Positions 1 through 8,781 of a DNA stretch of 64,000 nt are shown piece by piece. The stretch lies in NCBI RefSeq assembly GCF_040703035.1, contig NZ_CP159996.1, positions 2,204,001 to 2,268,000 of the forward strand. Reading direction: 5' to 3'. The notes beneath the pieces are model-generated. The model saw only the letters and a list, made by a program, of their open reading frames with translations, ran no database searches and was not told where the DNA came from. Position 1 is the first letter of the stretch; each line of letters opens with the position of its first letter. The position numbers and the translations under genes were made by a program. The DNA comes from Terribacillus aidingensis. Its GTDB lineage: Bacteria; Bacillota; Bacilli; Bacillales; Amphibacillaceae.

Positions 1-769
1 CAAGACTCACTTCTATTGGCGCTTTCGTTTCAATAGTTGCGAGCTCCCGGCTCATGAATGCCGATTCTTTATTATCCGTCAGCTTCTGCTTGATGCTTTT
101 ACCTGATACATCATCCAGCTGTTCGTAAATACGATCGAGCGTTTGGAACTGCTTCAGCAATTTGACAGCAGTCTTTTGACCAACACCAGGAACTCCTGGT
201 ATATTGTCGGAGCTATCTCCCATGAGCGCTTTCATATCGATAATCTGATCAGGTGTGACCTCCATGTTTTCCAATAAAAAGTCCGGTGTATAGGAATCAA
301 TTTCGCTGATACCTTTTCTTGTAAGCTGAATAGTCGTCTTATCACTGACAAGCTGCAATAAATCCTTGTCCCCGGAAATGACTTTTATCTCGTAATCTTC
401 CGCTTCTGCTTGCTTAGTCAATGTACCGATGATATCATCCGCCTCATATTGATTCAGCTGATAATGCTTAATAGAGAATGCATCCAGCAATTCACGCAGC
501 AGCGGGAATTGCTCCGATAATTCAGATGGTGTCTTCTGACGGCCGCCTTTGTATTCTTTGTACGTTTCATGACGGAAAGTCGTCTTCCCAGCATCAAAGG
601 CTACTAGCAAATGCGTCGGTTTTTCATTCTCTAAAATACGGAAGAGCATTGTAGTGAATCCATAGATAGCATTTGTATGGATACCTTTATCATTATTCAA
701 CAGCGGCAGTGCAAAAAACGCACGATAAGCGATGCTGTTTCCATCGATCAATACCAATTTATTCGTCAT
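1..769 (-). CDS. polA: DNA polymerase I, N-terminal part (3' end outside window)
   Basis: The 256 residues seen are the 5'-3' exonuclease (flap nuclease) domain of DNA polymerase I, which removes RNA primers and fills gaps in replication and repair. The start reads MTNKLVLIDGNSIAYRAFFA, the classic first strand with its metal-binding Asp. Further in are the acidic cluster YEADDIIG, the motif SGDKDLLQLV, and the helix-hairpin-helix DNA-binding stretch GDSSDNIPGVPGVGQKTA. The ATG is preceded by AAAGGAG at a normal distance. The exonuclease-proofreading and polymerase domains would lie beyond base 1. It follows phoR in the same direction, behind a terminator, as in B. subtilis. Confidence 0.95.
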   Translation of the reverse strand, partial: MTNKLVLIDGNSIAYRAFFALPLLNNDKGIHTNAIYGFTTMLFRILENEKPTHLLVAFDAGKTTFRHETYKEYKGGRQKTPSELSEQFPLLRELLDAFSIKHYQLNQYEADDIIGTLTKQAEAEDYEIKVISGDKDLLQLVSDKTTIQLTRKGISEIDSYTPDFLLENMEVTPDQIIDMKALMGDSSDNIPGVPGVGQKTAVKLLKQFQTLDRIYEQLDDVSGKSIKQKLTDNKESAFMSRELATIETKAPIEVSL

Positions 770-831
770 ACATCAAACTCCTTTATCATCGTTCCTGTCT
801 CTTTTCATTAGTTTACCATGTTTCCTTGCTG

Positions 832-862
832 AAACAAAAAAGATCGTCCAGTGGACGATCTT
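832..862 (-). terminator. Terminator after phoPR
   Basis: Perfect 10-bp stem AAGATCGTCC/GGACGATCTT with loop AGT at 840-862. On the minus strand it is followed by a T-rich tract. It overlaps the phoR stop codon and separates phoPR from polA. Confidence 0.85.
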
Positions 863-2234
863 AACCAAGAGCCTTTGGCAATCGAATAGAAAAAGTAGTT
901 CCTTTATTCACTTCACTGCTTACTGTTATCGTTCCGCCATGCGCCTCAACAACATGCTTGACGATCGCGAGACCCAGTCCGGTTCCGCCAGTATTACGGC
1001 TGCGAGCTTTATCGACGCGGTAAAAACGCTCAAATACTCGATCTATTGAATCTTCCGGAATTCCAATACCAGTATCTGTTATCTCGGCAAACACAGCATC
1101 ATTCGATTGTGTTACCTTGAGCTTCACCTTGCCATTTGACGGTGTATAGTTCACAGCATTATTCAGTAAATTGATGACAAGCTGCTTCAGGCGGTCTTCG
1201 TCTCCGCGCATGATAACACTGCCAGGAAGCTCCAGTTCCACTTCGATATTCTTATTGGCTGCATGCTGATCTATCATAGGCATGATGGTATCAACCATAC
1301 TGCTGAAGTCGAGCCTCTCCATCCGCATCTGCAGTTCTTCTTTCTCCAGACGGGAAAGCTCTAGTAAATCCTTCACCAATGCCTGAAGGCGCTGACTTTC
1401 ATTATTGATAATCGTAATAAAGCGCTCTGTAAGCTCCTTATCATCCAAAGCCCCTTCTTCAAGCAATGTTTCGGAAAAACCACGGATGGATGTGAGCGGC
1501 GTTTTCAGTTCATGCGACACATTGGCCACGAAATCCTTCCGCATCTCCTCCACACGCTTCAAATCTGTAATCTCGTAAAAAACGAGTACAGCGCCCTTCA
1601 AATCGTAGGAGTCATTGAATATAGGTGCAGCGACAATTTCGAAGAATCGCTTTTCCTTTTCGCGCTGCAATGTGAAAGCATCACGAACTTTCTCTTCATA
1701 AAGAAAGGCCTCCGAGACAACATGATGGATATTGGTTTGGGATATGGTGTCATGATATACGTGACCTATATAATCCTTGTCCTTGCCTCCGAATACGGAA
1801 AGGAACTTCCTGTTGACCAGATGCACATATCCGCGTTCATCGACTAGCATCAGACCGCTTTCCATGTTATCGATCACCGTTTCAAGCTGATCTTCCTGCA
1901 TCTTCTCCAATAGCTCCAGCTCATGCAGATTGCGCGCAATCTGGTTCACAGAGCGAATCAAGCGTCCGGCATCTCCATAGAAGTTCTCGTAATTCCTTGC
2001 CTTATAGTTTCCTTTCACAAGCTCCTCTGCTACTTCGGCAGTCATGGAAACAGGCTTGATATAGCGTTCCTGCAGTCGGTATAGCACCGAAATGATCAAT
2101 GCTGCTCCGATCAGCAGGGCGCTCCAAAGAATAAACCACTCAGAAGTGATTTGCATAAGGATAAAACCGATTGCCGCAAAGATCAGCAGGATGAGCGATC
2201 CATAAACGGCAATCCCATAAGAACTGCGACGCAT
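861..2234 (-). CDS. phoR: Phosphate-regulon-type sensor histidine kinase PhoR/PnpS
   Basis: Membrane sensor kinase that phosphorylates PhoP under phosphate limitation. In order: two N-terminal membrane segments (about residues 8-28 and 32-50) joined by only a few residues, a HAMP-like linker, a PAS domain (about 110-225), the H-box VSHELKTPLTSIRG with the phospho-acceptor His near 241, then N, G1 and G2 boxes (NNAVNYTP, DTGIGIP, GGTGLGLAIV). At 457 residues it is about 120 shorter than B. subtilis PhoR, because the large extracytoplasmic loop between the two membrane segments is missing. Any sensing must therefore be in the membrane or the cytoplasmic PAS domain. The start codon overlaps the phoP stop (TAATG), which suggests translational coupling. 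Confidence 0.92.
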   Translation of the reverse strand: MRRSSYGIAVYGSLILLIFAAIGFILMQITSEWFILWSALLIGAALIISVLYRLQERYIKPVSMTAEVAEELVKGNYKARNYENFYGDAGRLIRSVNQIARNLHELELLEKMQEDQLETVIDNMESGLMLVDERGYVHLVNRKFLSVFGGKDKDYIGHVYHDTISQTNIHHVVSEAFLYEEKVRDAFTLQREKEKRFFEIVAAPIFNDSYDLKGAVLVFYEITDLKRVEEMRKDFVANVSHELKTPLTSIRGFSETLLEEGALDDKELTERFITIINNESQRLQALVKDLLELSRLEKEELQMRMERLDFSSMVDTIMPMIDQHAANKNIEVELELPGSVIMRGDEDRLKQLVINLLNNAVNYTPSNGKVKLKVTQSNDAVFAEITDTGIGIPEDSIDRVFERFYRVDKARSRNTGGTGLGLAIVKHVVEAHGGTITVSSEVNKGTTFSIRLPKALG

Positions 2235-2929
2235 TATTGCGGCTCCTCCATCTTATAGCCCAAGCCGCGAATCGTCTTGATATAGACAGGATGTTTGGAA
2301 TCAGGTTCAATTTTTTCGCGCAAATGACTGATATGTACATCCACGATACGCGTATCTCCGACGAAGTCATAATTCCAGACCGAGCTCAGCAGCTGATCTC
2401 GTGACATGACACGCCCCTTATTTTTTGAAAGATAGAGTAAAAGTTCAAATTCCTTGCGGGTGAAGCTCAAGGATTCTCCATTTATGGACGCTTCGTATTG
2501 ATCTGGGAAAATGGACAAGCCTGCAATTTTGATTTCGCCGCTTTCCATATAATTATCACTTTTATTCGTGCGTCGTAAAATAGCTTTGATCCGTGCAACT
2601 ACCTCTTTCGGGCTGAAAGGCTTTGTCAGATAATCATCCGCGCCTAGCTCAAGACCAAGAACCTTGTCCAACTCCTCATCCCGAGCAGTCAGCATAAGAA
2701 TCGGCGTATCAATCTGCTTCTGCCGCAGCTGCTTGCACACTTCTGTTCCATCCAGCTCCGGAAGCATCAGATCGAGCACGATCATATCATATGTATTCTG
2801 CAGCGCCTTCTGCAGTCCTGTTAAGCCATCGAAGGCTGTTTCCGTTTCGAACCCAGCTCTTTCTATATTGAATTGCAATAAAGTTACGATGGATTCTTCA
2901 TCATCAACAATAAGTACTTTTTGTGCCAT
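2234..2929 (-). CDS. phoP: Phosphate-regulon response regulator PhoP (OmpR family)
   Basis: DNA-binding response regulator partner of the adjacent PhoR. The receiver domain (1-120) starts KVLIVDDEES. Its acidic pocket, the phospho-acceptor Asp in MIVLDLMLPELDG and the conserved Lys in DDYLTKPFSP are all present. The winged-helix OmpR-type effector domain fills the C-terminus (RKEFELLLYLSKN, VDVHISHLREKIE, IRGLGYKM). Length 231 is normal for the family. It is the first gene of a two-gene operon with phoR. It follows mdh on the same strand, and a strong terminator after mdh makes an own promoter in 2930-3020 likely. Confidence 0.94.
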   Translation of the reverse strand: MAQKVLIVDDEESIVTLLQFNIERAGFETETAFDGLTGLQKALQNTYDMIVLDLMLPELDGTEVCKQLRQKQIDTPILMLTARDEELDKVLGLELGADDYLTKPFSPKEVVARIKAILRRTNKSDNYMESGEIKIAGLSIFPDQYEASINGESLSFTRKEFELLLYLSKNKGRVMSRDQLLSSVWNYDFVGDTRIVDVHISHLREKIEPDSKHPVYIKTIRGLGYKMEEPQ

Positions 2930-3020
2930 GGATACTAGCCCCCTCTATGCAACATCATACCGTTTTCCAACTGTAAAGTGAACCATGCCAATTCGCTTTC
3001 TCTGTTAAGAGTTTGTAAAT

Positions 3021-3060
3021 ATAAGAAAACCTATCCTAATTATAGGATAGGTTTTCTTAT
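3021..3060 (-). terminator. Terminator after mdh
   Basis: Long near-perfect inverted repeat: the arm ATAAGAAAACCTATCC at 3021-3036 pairs with its complement ending at 3060, around a short A/T loop. The outer A/T ends of the stem supply the U tract. It lies directly downstream of the mdh stop. Confidence 0.8.
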
Positions 3061-3062
3061 AT

Positions 3063-4001
3063 TTATTGCAATACAGTCATGACTTTACGTACAGATTCAA
3101 CGGATTTATCAAGCTGTGATTTTTCGTCATCTGTCAGCTCCAGCTGGATGATGTCCTCCAAGCCATTGCCGCCGATGATTGTCGGAACGCCAAGGAATAG
3201 ATCGTTGTAGCCATATTCACCTTCCAGATAAGCAATGGAAGGAATAACACGGCGCTGATCTTTCAGGATAGCTTCTACCATCACGAGCAGGGATGCCGCC
3301 GGTGCGTAATACGCACTGCCGTTCCCGAGCAAATTGACGATTTCACCGCCGCCTTTTCGTGTACGTTCCACAATCGCATTGAGGCGATCTTCCGGAATCA
3401 ATGTCTCAAGCGGAATTCCGCCAGCATAGGAATAACGGATAAGCGGGACCATGTCGTCTCCATGTCCGCCTAGAACAAAGCCAGTGATATCCTTGATGGA
3501 AAGGTTAAGCTCCTCCGCTACAAATGTACGGAAACGAGCTGTATCAAGGACACCGGACTGTCCGATTACACGATTACGCGGGAAACCTGATGTTTTGTAT
3601 ACTGTGTATGTCATTGCATCAACCGGGTTGGTCAATACGACAATGATGCTGTCCGGAGAATACTTCACAACTTGTTCAGTAACAGATTTCATGATCTTGC
3701 TGTTTGTGTTCACAAGATCATCGCGGCTCATTCCAGGCTTACGAGCGATACCCGCAGTGATGACAACCACATCGGAATCCTTCGTGTCAGCATAGTCTGA
3801 AGTGCCTTTCACATGTGCATCGAAGCCCTGCACCGGAGATGCCTCCAGCATATCCAAGGCTTTACCCTTGGTTGGATCCTCCATGTCCGGAATGTCGACT
3901 AGTACGACATCCGCAAGCTCTTTTTGTGCAATCAGGAATGCTGTTGTCGCTCCTGTAAAACCACTACCGATTACGGATACTTTTCTGCGTTTGATTGCCA
4001 T
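3063..4001 (-). CDS. mdh: Malate dehydrogenase (NAD)
   Basis: Oxidises malate to oxaloacetate in the TCA cycle. It is an LDH-like malate dehydrogenase of 312 residues, the usual Bacillus length. The Rossmann glycine motif is [13 protein letters not shown], the cofactor Asp is in VVLVDIPD, and the substrate loop has Arg-rich [11 protein letters not shown]. The catalytic Asp/His pair sits in the downstream [10 protein letters not shown] and GGHGDDMVP motifs. The stretch [13 protein letters not shown] is also typical. It is the last gene of the citZ-icd-mdh cluster, 21 bp after icd, and ends in a strong terminator, so it is probably cotranscribed with icd. Confidence 0.96.
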   Translation of the reverse strand: MAIKRRKVSVIGSGFTGATTAFLIAQKELADVVLVDIPDMEDPTKGKALDMLEASPVQGFDAHVKGTSDYADTKDSDVVVITAGIARKPGMSRDDLVNTNSKIMKSVTEQVVKYSPDSIIVVLTNPVDAMTYTVYKTSGFPRNRVIGQSGVLDTARFRTFVAEELNLSIKDITGFVLGGHGDDMVPLIRYSYAGGIPLETLIPEDRLNAIVERTRKGGGEIVNLLGNGSAYYAPAASLLVMVEAILKDQRRVIPSIAYLEGEYGYNDLFLGVPTIIGGNGLEDIIQLELTDDEKSQLDKSVESVRKVMTVLQ

Positions 4002-4022
4002 GATGTTTCCTCCTTCGACACA

Positions 4023-5294
4023 TTAGTCCATATTTTTGATCAATTCATCACCGAACTCGGACGTCTTCACTTCTGTTGCCCCGTCCATCAAGCGTGCGAA
4101 ATCGTATGTGACAACTTTGGAAGCGATCGTCTTGTCCATAGCTTTTGTAATCAAATCAGCTGCTTCTCTCCAGCCAAGGTGCTCAAGCAATAGCACTCCG
4201 GAAAGGATAACAGAAGATGGGTTCACTTTATCCAGGCCAGCGTACTTCGGCGCTGTACCATGAGTCGCTTCAAAGATGGCGTGACCTGTTTCGTAGTTGA
4301 TATTCGCTCCTGGAGCGATACCGATACCGCCAACTTGTGCAGCAAGAGCATCAGAAATGTAATCTCCATTCAGGTTCATCGTCGCTACTACATCAAATTC
4401 TGCAGGGCGAGTCAGGATCTGCTGAAGGAAGATATCTGCAATCGCATCTTTGATAATAATCTTACCAGCTGCTTCCGCTTCCTGCTGTGCTTTGTCAGCA
4501 GCTTCACGGCCTTGGTCTTCGGCAATCTTATCATACTGCTGCCATGTGAATACTTTGTCGCCGTATTCAGCTTCAGCAAGTTCATAACCCCAGTTCTTGA
4601 AGGCTCCTTCGGTGAATTTCATGATGTTGCCTTTATGAACCAGTGTCACACTTTTTCTGTTTTCTTGGATTGCGTAGTCAATTGCTGCGCGCACCAGTCG
4701 CTGCGTTCCTTCTTCCGATACAGGCTTAATGCCGATACCAGATGTTTCAGGGAAGCGAATATTATGTACTCCCATTTCATTCTCAAGGAAATCGATGACT
4801 TTTTTCACTTCCGGTGAACCCTTCTGCCATTCGATACCAGCATAGATATCTTCCGTATTCTCGCGGAAAATGACCATATCCGTATCCTCAGGCTTCTTCA
4901 CTGGTGAAGGAACACCTTTGAAGTAGCGGACCGGACGTAAGCAAGTAAACAAATCAAGCTCTTGTCTTAGCGCTACGTTCAATGAACGGATACCGCCGCC
5001 AACCGGCGTTGTCAATGGACCCTTGATGGCAATCTTATATTCGCGGATTACATCAAGTGTTTCTTCCGGGAGCCATTCGCCTGTCTTATCGAATGCTTTC
5101 TGACCTGCATAAACTTCTTTCCACTCAATGGACTTCTCGCCTTTGTAAGCCTTATCTACAGCAGCCTCGAGTACACGGCTTGCGGCAGCCCAAATATCAG
5201 GACCTGTTCCATCTCCTTCGATGAAAGGGATGACCGGACGGTCTGGTACTTGCAGCGCTCCGTTTGTTACTGTGATTTTGTTTGCTTCAGCCAT
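4023..5294 (-). CDS. icd: Isocitrate dehydrogenase (NADP-dependent)
   Basis: Converts isocitrate to 2-oxoglutarate and CO2 with NADP. The 423 residues match the homodimeric bacterial family. Visible are the substrate loop [17 protein letters not shown] (the Ser is the residue phosphorylated in E. coli), [28 protein letters not shown] with the catalytic Lys, the metal-binding [10 protein letters not shown], and the cofactor region [12 protein letters not shown]. It sits between citZ and mdh, as in B. subtilis, with 73 bp separating it from citZ upstream. Confidence 0.96.
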   Translation of the reverse strand: MAEANKITVTNGALQVPDRPVIPFIEGDGTGPDIWAAASRVLEAAVDKAYKGEKSIEWKEVYAGQKAFDKTGEWLPEETLDVIREYKIAIKGPLTTPVGGGIRSLNVALRQELDLFTCLRPVRYFKGVPSPVKKPEDTDMVIFRENTEDIYAGIEWQKGSPEVKKVIDFLENEMGVHNIRFPETSGIGIKPVSEEGTQRLVRAAIDYAIQENRKSVTLVHKGNIMKFTEGAFKNWGYELAEAEYGDKVFTWQQYDKIAEDQGREAADKAQQEAEAAGKIIIKDAIADIFLQQILTRPAEFDVVATMNLNGDYISDALAAQVGGIGIAPGANINYETGHAIFEATHGTAPKYAGLDKVNPSSVILSGVLLLEHLGWREAADLITKAMDKTIASKVVTYDFARLMDGATEVKTSEFGDELIKNMD

Positions 5295-5367
5295 GTTCGA
5301 TTCCTCCTAAATAAAATCTGATACTCTATCAGTTTAGCAAATATTTTCCTCTATGGTTGTAAAAATA

Positions 5368-6486
5368 TTAGACTCTTTCTTCTAATGGTGTATACGTACG
5401 ATGTGTTTCCCCGACATATTCTGCACGCGGACGGATCAGACGGTTGTCTGCATACTGTTCGAGGATATGTGCGATCCATCCTGAGAAACGGCTCACCGTA
5501 AAGATCGGTGTATAAAGATCATGATCGATTCCCAAGCTGTAATAGCATGTAGCAGAATAGAAATCAACGTTTGCCGGAAGGTTTTTCTCCCGCTTGACGA
5601 TGTCTTCTACTTTTACGCTCATTTCATACCATTTTGTCTGACCGGATATCTCTGTCAGTTCACGGGACATTTCTTTCAGGAATTTTGCACGCGGATCACC
5701 AGATTTATAGACACGGTGTCCCATACCCATGATCTTCTCTTTGTTTGCAAATTTCTTTTCAAGATACGGTTCTACGTTGTCAATTTCACCAATGTCGAAC
5801 AACATCTCCATAACTGCCTCGTTTGCTCCTCCATGAAGCGGGCCTTTCAATGCACCAATTGCTGCTGTAAGACCTGAATACATATCAGACAATGTACCGA
5901 CACAGACACGTGCAGTAAATGTAGATGCATTCAATTCATGGTCAGCGTGAAGCACAAGTGCCTTATTCATCGCTTCAATCTCAATGGCACTTGGTTCTTT
6001 CTCGTTGAACATATACAGGAAATTCGCAGCATAGCTGTAATCTTCCCGCGGTGTTACTGGTTCCTGACCGGAACGGATACGAGAAAAAGTAGCAACTAGT
6101 GTTGCAATCTGTGCCTGAAGACGGATTGCCTTCTTAGCATTCGCTTCTGGTGTATTCACTTCTGCATCCTCATCGTACAAACCAAGTAGTGAAACAGCAG
6201 TGCGAAGTGCAGCCATTGGATGAACCGCTTTCAAATCACAGGATTTCAAGTGATCGATAACCGGTTCTGGAAGCTTAGCTTGCGCAGCCAATTCCCCTTT
6301 TAGCTGGGCAAGCTGCTCCTCAGTCGGCAGCTCATCATGCCATAATAAATAAATTACTTCCTCGAAACTGGAATTACTAGCAAGATCATCGATGCTATAG
6401 CCAGCATAAGTCAGTTGATCGTCGATAATCGAGCTGATCTTTGATTCTGCCGCTACAACACCTTCAAGCCCCTTAACTACTGCCAT
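5368..6486 (-). CDS. citZ: Citrate synthase
   Basis: Condenses acetyl-CoA and oxaloacetate to citrate, the entry step of the TCA cycle. It is a 372-residue type II enzyme of the short Gram-positive form. Catalytic residues are visible: His in GPLHGGANEAVMEML, His in GMGHRVYKSGDPRA, and Asp in VDFYSATCYYSLGI. The N-terminal VVAAESKISSIID and C-terminal RPRAEYVG are typical. It is the first gene of the TCA block, with a good sigma-A-type promoter and a candidate cre box directly upstream, which fits catabolite repression of this gene. Confidence 0.95.
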   Translation of the reverse strand: MAVVKGLEGVVAAESKISSIIDDQLTYAGYSIDDLASNSSFEEVIYLLWHDELPTEEQLAQLKGELAAQAKLPEPVIDHLKSCDLKAVHPMAALRTAVSLLGLYDEDAEVNTPEANAKKAIRLQAQIATLVATFSRIRSGQEPVTPREDYSYAANFLYMFNEKEPSAIEIEAMNKALVLHADHELNASTFTARVCVGTLSDMYSGLTAAIGALKGPLHGGANEAVMEMLFDIGEIDNVEPYLEKKFANKEKIMGMGHRVYKSGDPRAKFLKEMSRELTEISGQTKWYEMSVKVEDIVKREKNLPANVDFYSATCYYSLGIDHDLYTPIFTVSRFSGWIAHILEQYADNRLIRPRAEYVGETHRTYTPLEERV

Positions 6487-6573
6487 GTTAATCTCTCCCC
6501 TTTAGTAAAAGTCAAATCCATAACATGTGTAATAAAAACTTCAAGTTGCTAGATATTTGAGTGAAGCACTTTC

Positions 6574-6602
6574 ATTATAAACATAATATAACTATTTGTG
6601 AA
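6574..6602 (-). promoter_or_regulatory. Candidate sigma-A promoter of citZ
   Basis: On the minus strand the -35 TTCACA (6597-6602) and -10 TATAAT (6574-6579) are separated by exactly 17 bp. It lies about 90 bp upstream of the citZ start, with no other gene in between. Confidence 0.65.
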
Positions 6603-6603
6603 A

Positions 6604-6617
6604 TGAAAACGTTTTAA
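6604..6617. promoter_or_regulatory. Candidate cre (CcpA) site at citZ
   Basis: TGAAAACGTTTTAA matches the catabolite-responsive element core (TGNAA-NCG) with one deviation at the 3' CA. It directly abuts the -35 of the citZ promoter. CcpA itself is encoded at 58286-59281. The position is compatible with CcpA control of citrate synthase, which is known in B. subtilis, but it is not proven here. Confidence 0.5.
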
Positions 6618-6659
6618 TTTTTTTGTTTTCTTTATTATTAGAATAATATCAATTTTTCT

Positions 6660-7124
6660 TTATTTAGTAAATAGTCCGACAATCTGAAATACCATATAAG
6701 CGATTCCCGCCCCTATCAGCGGACCTACCGCGACACCGTTTAATAGCACAACAGCAAGGATTGTGCCGATTACAAGCGCCACTGTCACCTGCGGATCTGA
6801 AGACATGAGGTTGACGCCGTATTTACCTAAAACCGCAACAAGAATCCCAGCTGCCAATGCTACCCAGGCATAATATGATTTCACACTTGCATATAAATCT
6901 TTGAACCCAATTTCTCCGCTTGCAATTGGGACAAGTACTGCAATTGTAAGGACGGTGATTCCGATACTTAACCCTTTGGAAGCTAGAAATGGGAACACCT
7001 TGTCATCCAGCTGCAGTACCTTAATGCCAAGCAGGACATATGCGGCAATCGTGATGGATTGGTTTTTTCCGATGATTCCTAATATAAGAATGATTACTAA
7101 AAATAATGATGATGTGTTTAACAA
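6660..7124 (-). CDS. ytwI: DUF441 family membrane protein (YtwI-like)
   Basis: A 154-residue integral membrane protein with about four hydrophobic segments (near 5-22, 50-70, 85-105 and 118-150). It has the glycine-rich ends typical of the DUF441 family, such as ILGIIGKNQSITIAAYVLLG and GVAVGPLIGAGIAYM. The biochemical function is unknown. The start codon is TTG: the only RBS (GGAGG, 7 bases upstream) fits it and no ATG lies nearby. Its position between citZ and ytvI is the same as in B. subtilis. It diverges from ytvI across a gap of about 50 bp. Confidence 0.85.
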   Translation of the reverse strand: MLNTSSLFLVIILILGIIGKNQSITIAAYVLLGIKVLQLDDKVFPFLASKGLSIGITVLTIAVLVPIASGEIGFKDLYASVKSYYAWVALAAGILVAVLGKYGVNLMSSDPQVTVALVIGTILAVVLLNGVAVGPLIGAGIAYMVFQIVGLFTK

Positions 7125-7173
7125 AATTTTTCCTCCAAACTTATTCCACTAGAAAATGAAAGGATGTGAGCTC

Positions 7174-8292
7174 ATGCAAATGACAACACTTCACCAGTTG
7201 CTGCGATTATGTATCGTCCTTGGATCGATAGCGGGCAGTATCGCTCTCATTCTGCTGGCCGCTCCTTATGTATATCCATTTATCATTTCCGTCATCCTTG
7301 CTATTCTGATGAATCCAGCAGTACGTCTGATCGAACGGAAGACAGCCTTGAACAGGACAGCGGCAGTTGCACTTATTCTATTGATATTTTTAGGTTTCTG
7401 CCTTGCTGGCCTTGCGTTGGCAGTAAATGAAATTGCCCAAGGTGCAGCTTATCTGGCTAAGACTGTACCCGTACATTTCACTGATTTTATAGGTTATGTA
7501 CAAAAACTGGCGGAGCTTTATATTGTGCCATATTATGAGCGATTGATGTCTTTTCAACAGGAATTGAATCCTGATCAGCAAAAGGCACTTGATGAGAATC
7601 TGCAAGCAGTCATTCAGCATCTGTCTGCAACACTAGGAGAAGGCATTCAGGTAGCACTGGAGGCTGTTCCTATGTTGCTCGGCAAGGCACCTCTCTATAT
7701 AAGTGTTTGTATTTTTGCCTTGCTAGGCACTTTTTTCATCTGTAAGGACTGGGAAAAAATCTCTGCGTTTTTAAATAGATTTCTACCTTCACTATTGCTC
7801 TCTTCCGCCAAACAAGTAGGCAAAGGACTTAAAAAAGCATGCTTCGGATTCCTGAAAGCACAGGCTTTGCTCTTGAGTTTAACATTCGTGATCATGTGTA
7901 TCGGTTTCGCTGTACTTCGCATTGAGCATCCGATTGCCACGGCTTTTTTCATTTCACTGGTTGATATTGTGCCTTATCTTGGAACAGGAATTGTCTTCGT
8001 TCCTTGGATTCTGTACAGCTTTTTGAGTGGCAATTTCTCTTTAACGATCGGACTGGCTGTGCTTTATCTTGTAATTGTGCTGCAGCGGCAGCTGATGGAA
8101 CCCAATCTATTATCGGTCCAGATCGGGCTCAACCCACTCGCTACATTGATTGCTGTCTTTGCAGGATTCCAGCTGTTAGGCTTTATCGGCCTGCTTGCCG
8201 GCCCGGTACTGTTAGTCATCCTCCATACGCTTTACCATACTGGTGTTCTGCGTGTCCTCTGGCAATATATAAAATCTGGCAACCAGACTTAA
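7174..8292 (+). CDS. ytvI: YtvI-type AI-2E family membrane protein
   Basis: A 372-residue polytopic membrane protein of the AI-2E transporter (formerly UPF0118) superfamily. In B. subtilis the ortholog YtvI is annotated as a sporulation integral membrane protein. About eight hydrophobic segments are visible, including LLLSLTFVIMCIGFAVL and ALIAVFAGFQLLGFIGLLAG; the family signature is around DIVPYLGTGIVFVPW and QRQLMEPNLLSVQIGLNPLA. An ATG six codons upstream overlaps the RBS (AAAGGATGTGAG), so the ATG at 7174 is preferred. It converges on fxsA with overlapping stop codons. The transported substrate is not known. Confidence 0.85.
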   Translation: MQMTTLHQLLRLCIVLGSIAGSIALILLAAPYVYPFIISVILAILMNPAVRLIERKTALNRTAAVALILLIFLGFCLAGLALAVNEIAQGAAYLAKTVPVHFTDFIGYVQKLAELYIVPYYERLMSFQQELNPDQQKALDENLQAVIQHLSATLGEGIQVALEAVPMLLGKAPLYISVCIFALLGTFFICKDWEKISAFLNRFLPSLLLSSAKQVGKGLKKACFGFLKAQALLLSLTFVIMCIGFAVLRIEHPIATAFFISLVDIVPYLGTGIVFVPWILYSFLSGNFSLTIGLAVLYLVIVLQRQLMEPNLLSVQIGLNPLATLIAVFAGFQLLGFIGLLAGPVLLVILHTLYHTGVLRVLWQYIKSGNQT

Positions 8293-8681
8293 CGGCGATA
8301 AACACGAATCGTATTTTTCGCTATAAGTCGCATGAGCAGCGCCTGCACCCAGTACCGAAGTCTTTTTCGGGTAAACGGCAGTAAAAATAAAATACCTATA
8401 AAATCACTGAAAAAGCCAGGAAGCAGTAAAAGGAATCCACCAATCAGAATGCAAATACCGTTAAGAACTTCATCTGTCGGCGGCTGGCCATTTTGCATTT
8501 GCTCCCTTGCCCTCCTATATGTTTGGATTCCTTCGCGGCGTGCCAAAGCTACTCCAAGCAGACCTGTTGCCACGATGAGAAGGAAAAGCCATAGAAAACC
8601 GATTTCCATACCTGCCCAGATGAAAAATGTTATTTCAATGGCCGGGAACAAGATGAAAAGGAAAAGTAACGCTTTTTTCAT
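8289..8681 (-). CDS. fxsA: FxsA family membrane protein
   Basis: A 130-residue small membrane protein of the FxsA family. E. coli FxsA is linked to phage T7 exclusion by F plasmids when overexpressed; its normal role is not clear. Three to four hydrophobic segments are visible (ALLFLFILFPAIEITFFIWA, IGFLWLFLLIVATGLLGVAL, GGFLLLLPGFFSDFIGILFL). The RRE-GIQTYRRAREQMQNG loop and the LPGF-SD-IG motif are family hallmarks. The ATG at 8681 has GGAG at 8 bases; a TTG two codons earlier is less well placed. It lies between pyk and ytvI as in B. subtilis. Confidence 0.88.
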   Translation of the reverse strand: MKKALLFLFILFPAIEITFFIWAGMEIGFLWLFLLIVATGLLGVALARREGIQTYRRAREQMQNGQPPTDEVLNGICILIGGFLLLLPGFFSDFIGILFLLPFTRKRLRYWVQALLMRLIAKNTIRVYRR

Positions 8682-8730
8682 AGACAACGCTCCATTAACT
8701 TAGAATGATTCAAGTGTACCACAGCCTTTT

Positions 8731-8766
8731 AAAATGAAAAAAGGAGAGGGTCTCATCCCCTCTCCT
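8731..8766 (-). terminator. Terminator after pyk
   Basis: G/C-rich stem AGGAGAGGG/CCCTCTCCT (8742-8766) with a 6-7 base loop. On the minus strand it is followed by TTTTTTCATTTT. It ends the pfkA-pyk transcript. Confidence 0.9.
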
Positions 8767-8781
8767 AGTCTCACTTATATC

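Noticed and set aside
732..1049. 105-codon plus-strand frame across the polA-phoR junction
   Set aside because: Covers the polA start and the phoR 3' end on the opposite strand; no RBS.
4260..4817. 185-codon plus-strand frame antisense to icd
   Set aside because: Lies wholly within the highly conserved icd gene; Cys/Phe-rich product with no RBS or family resemblance.
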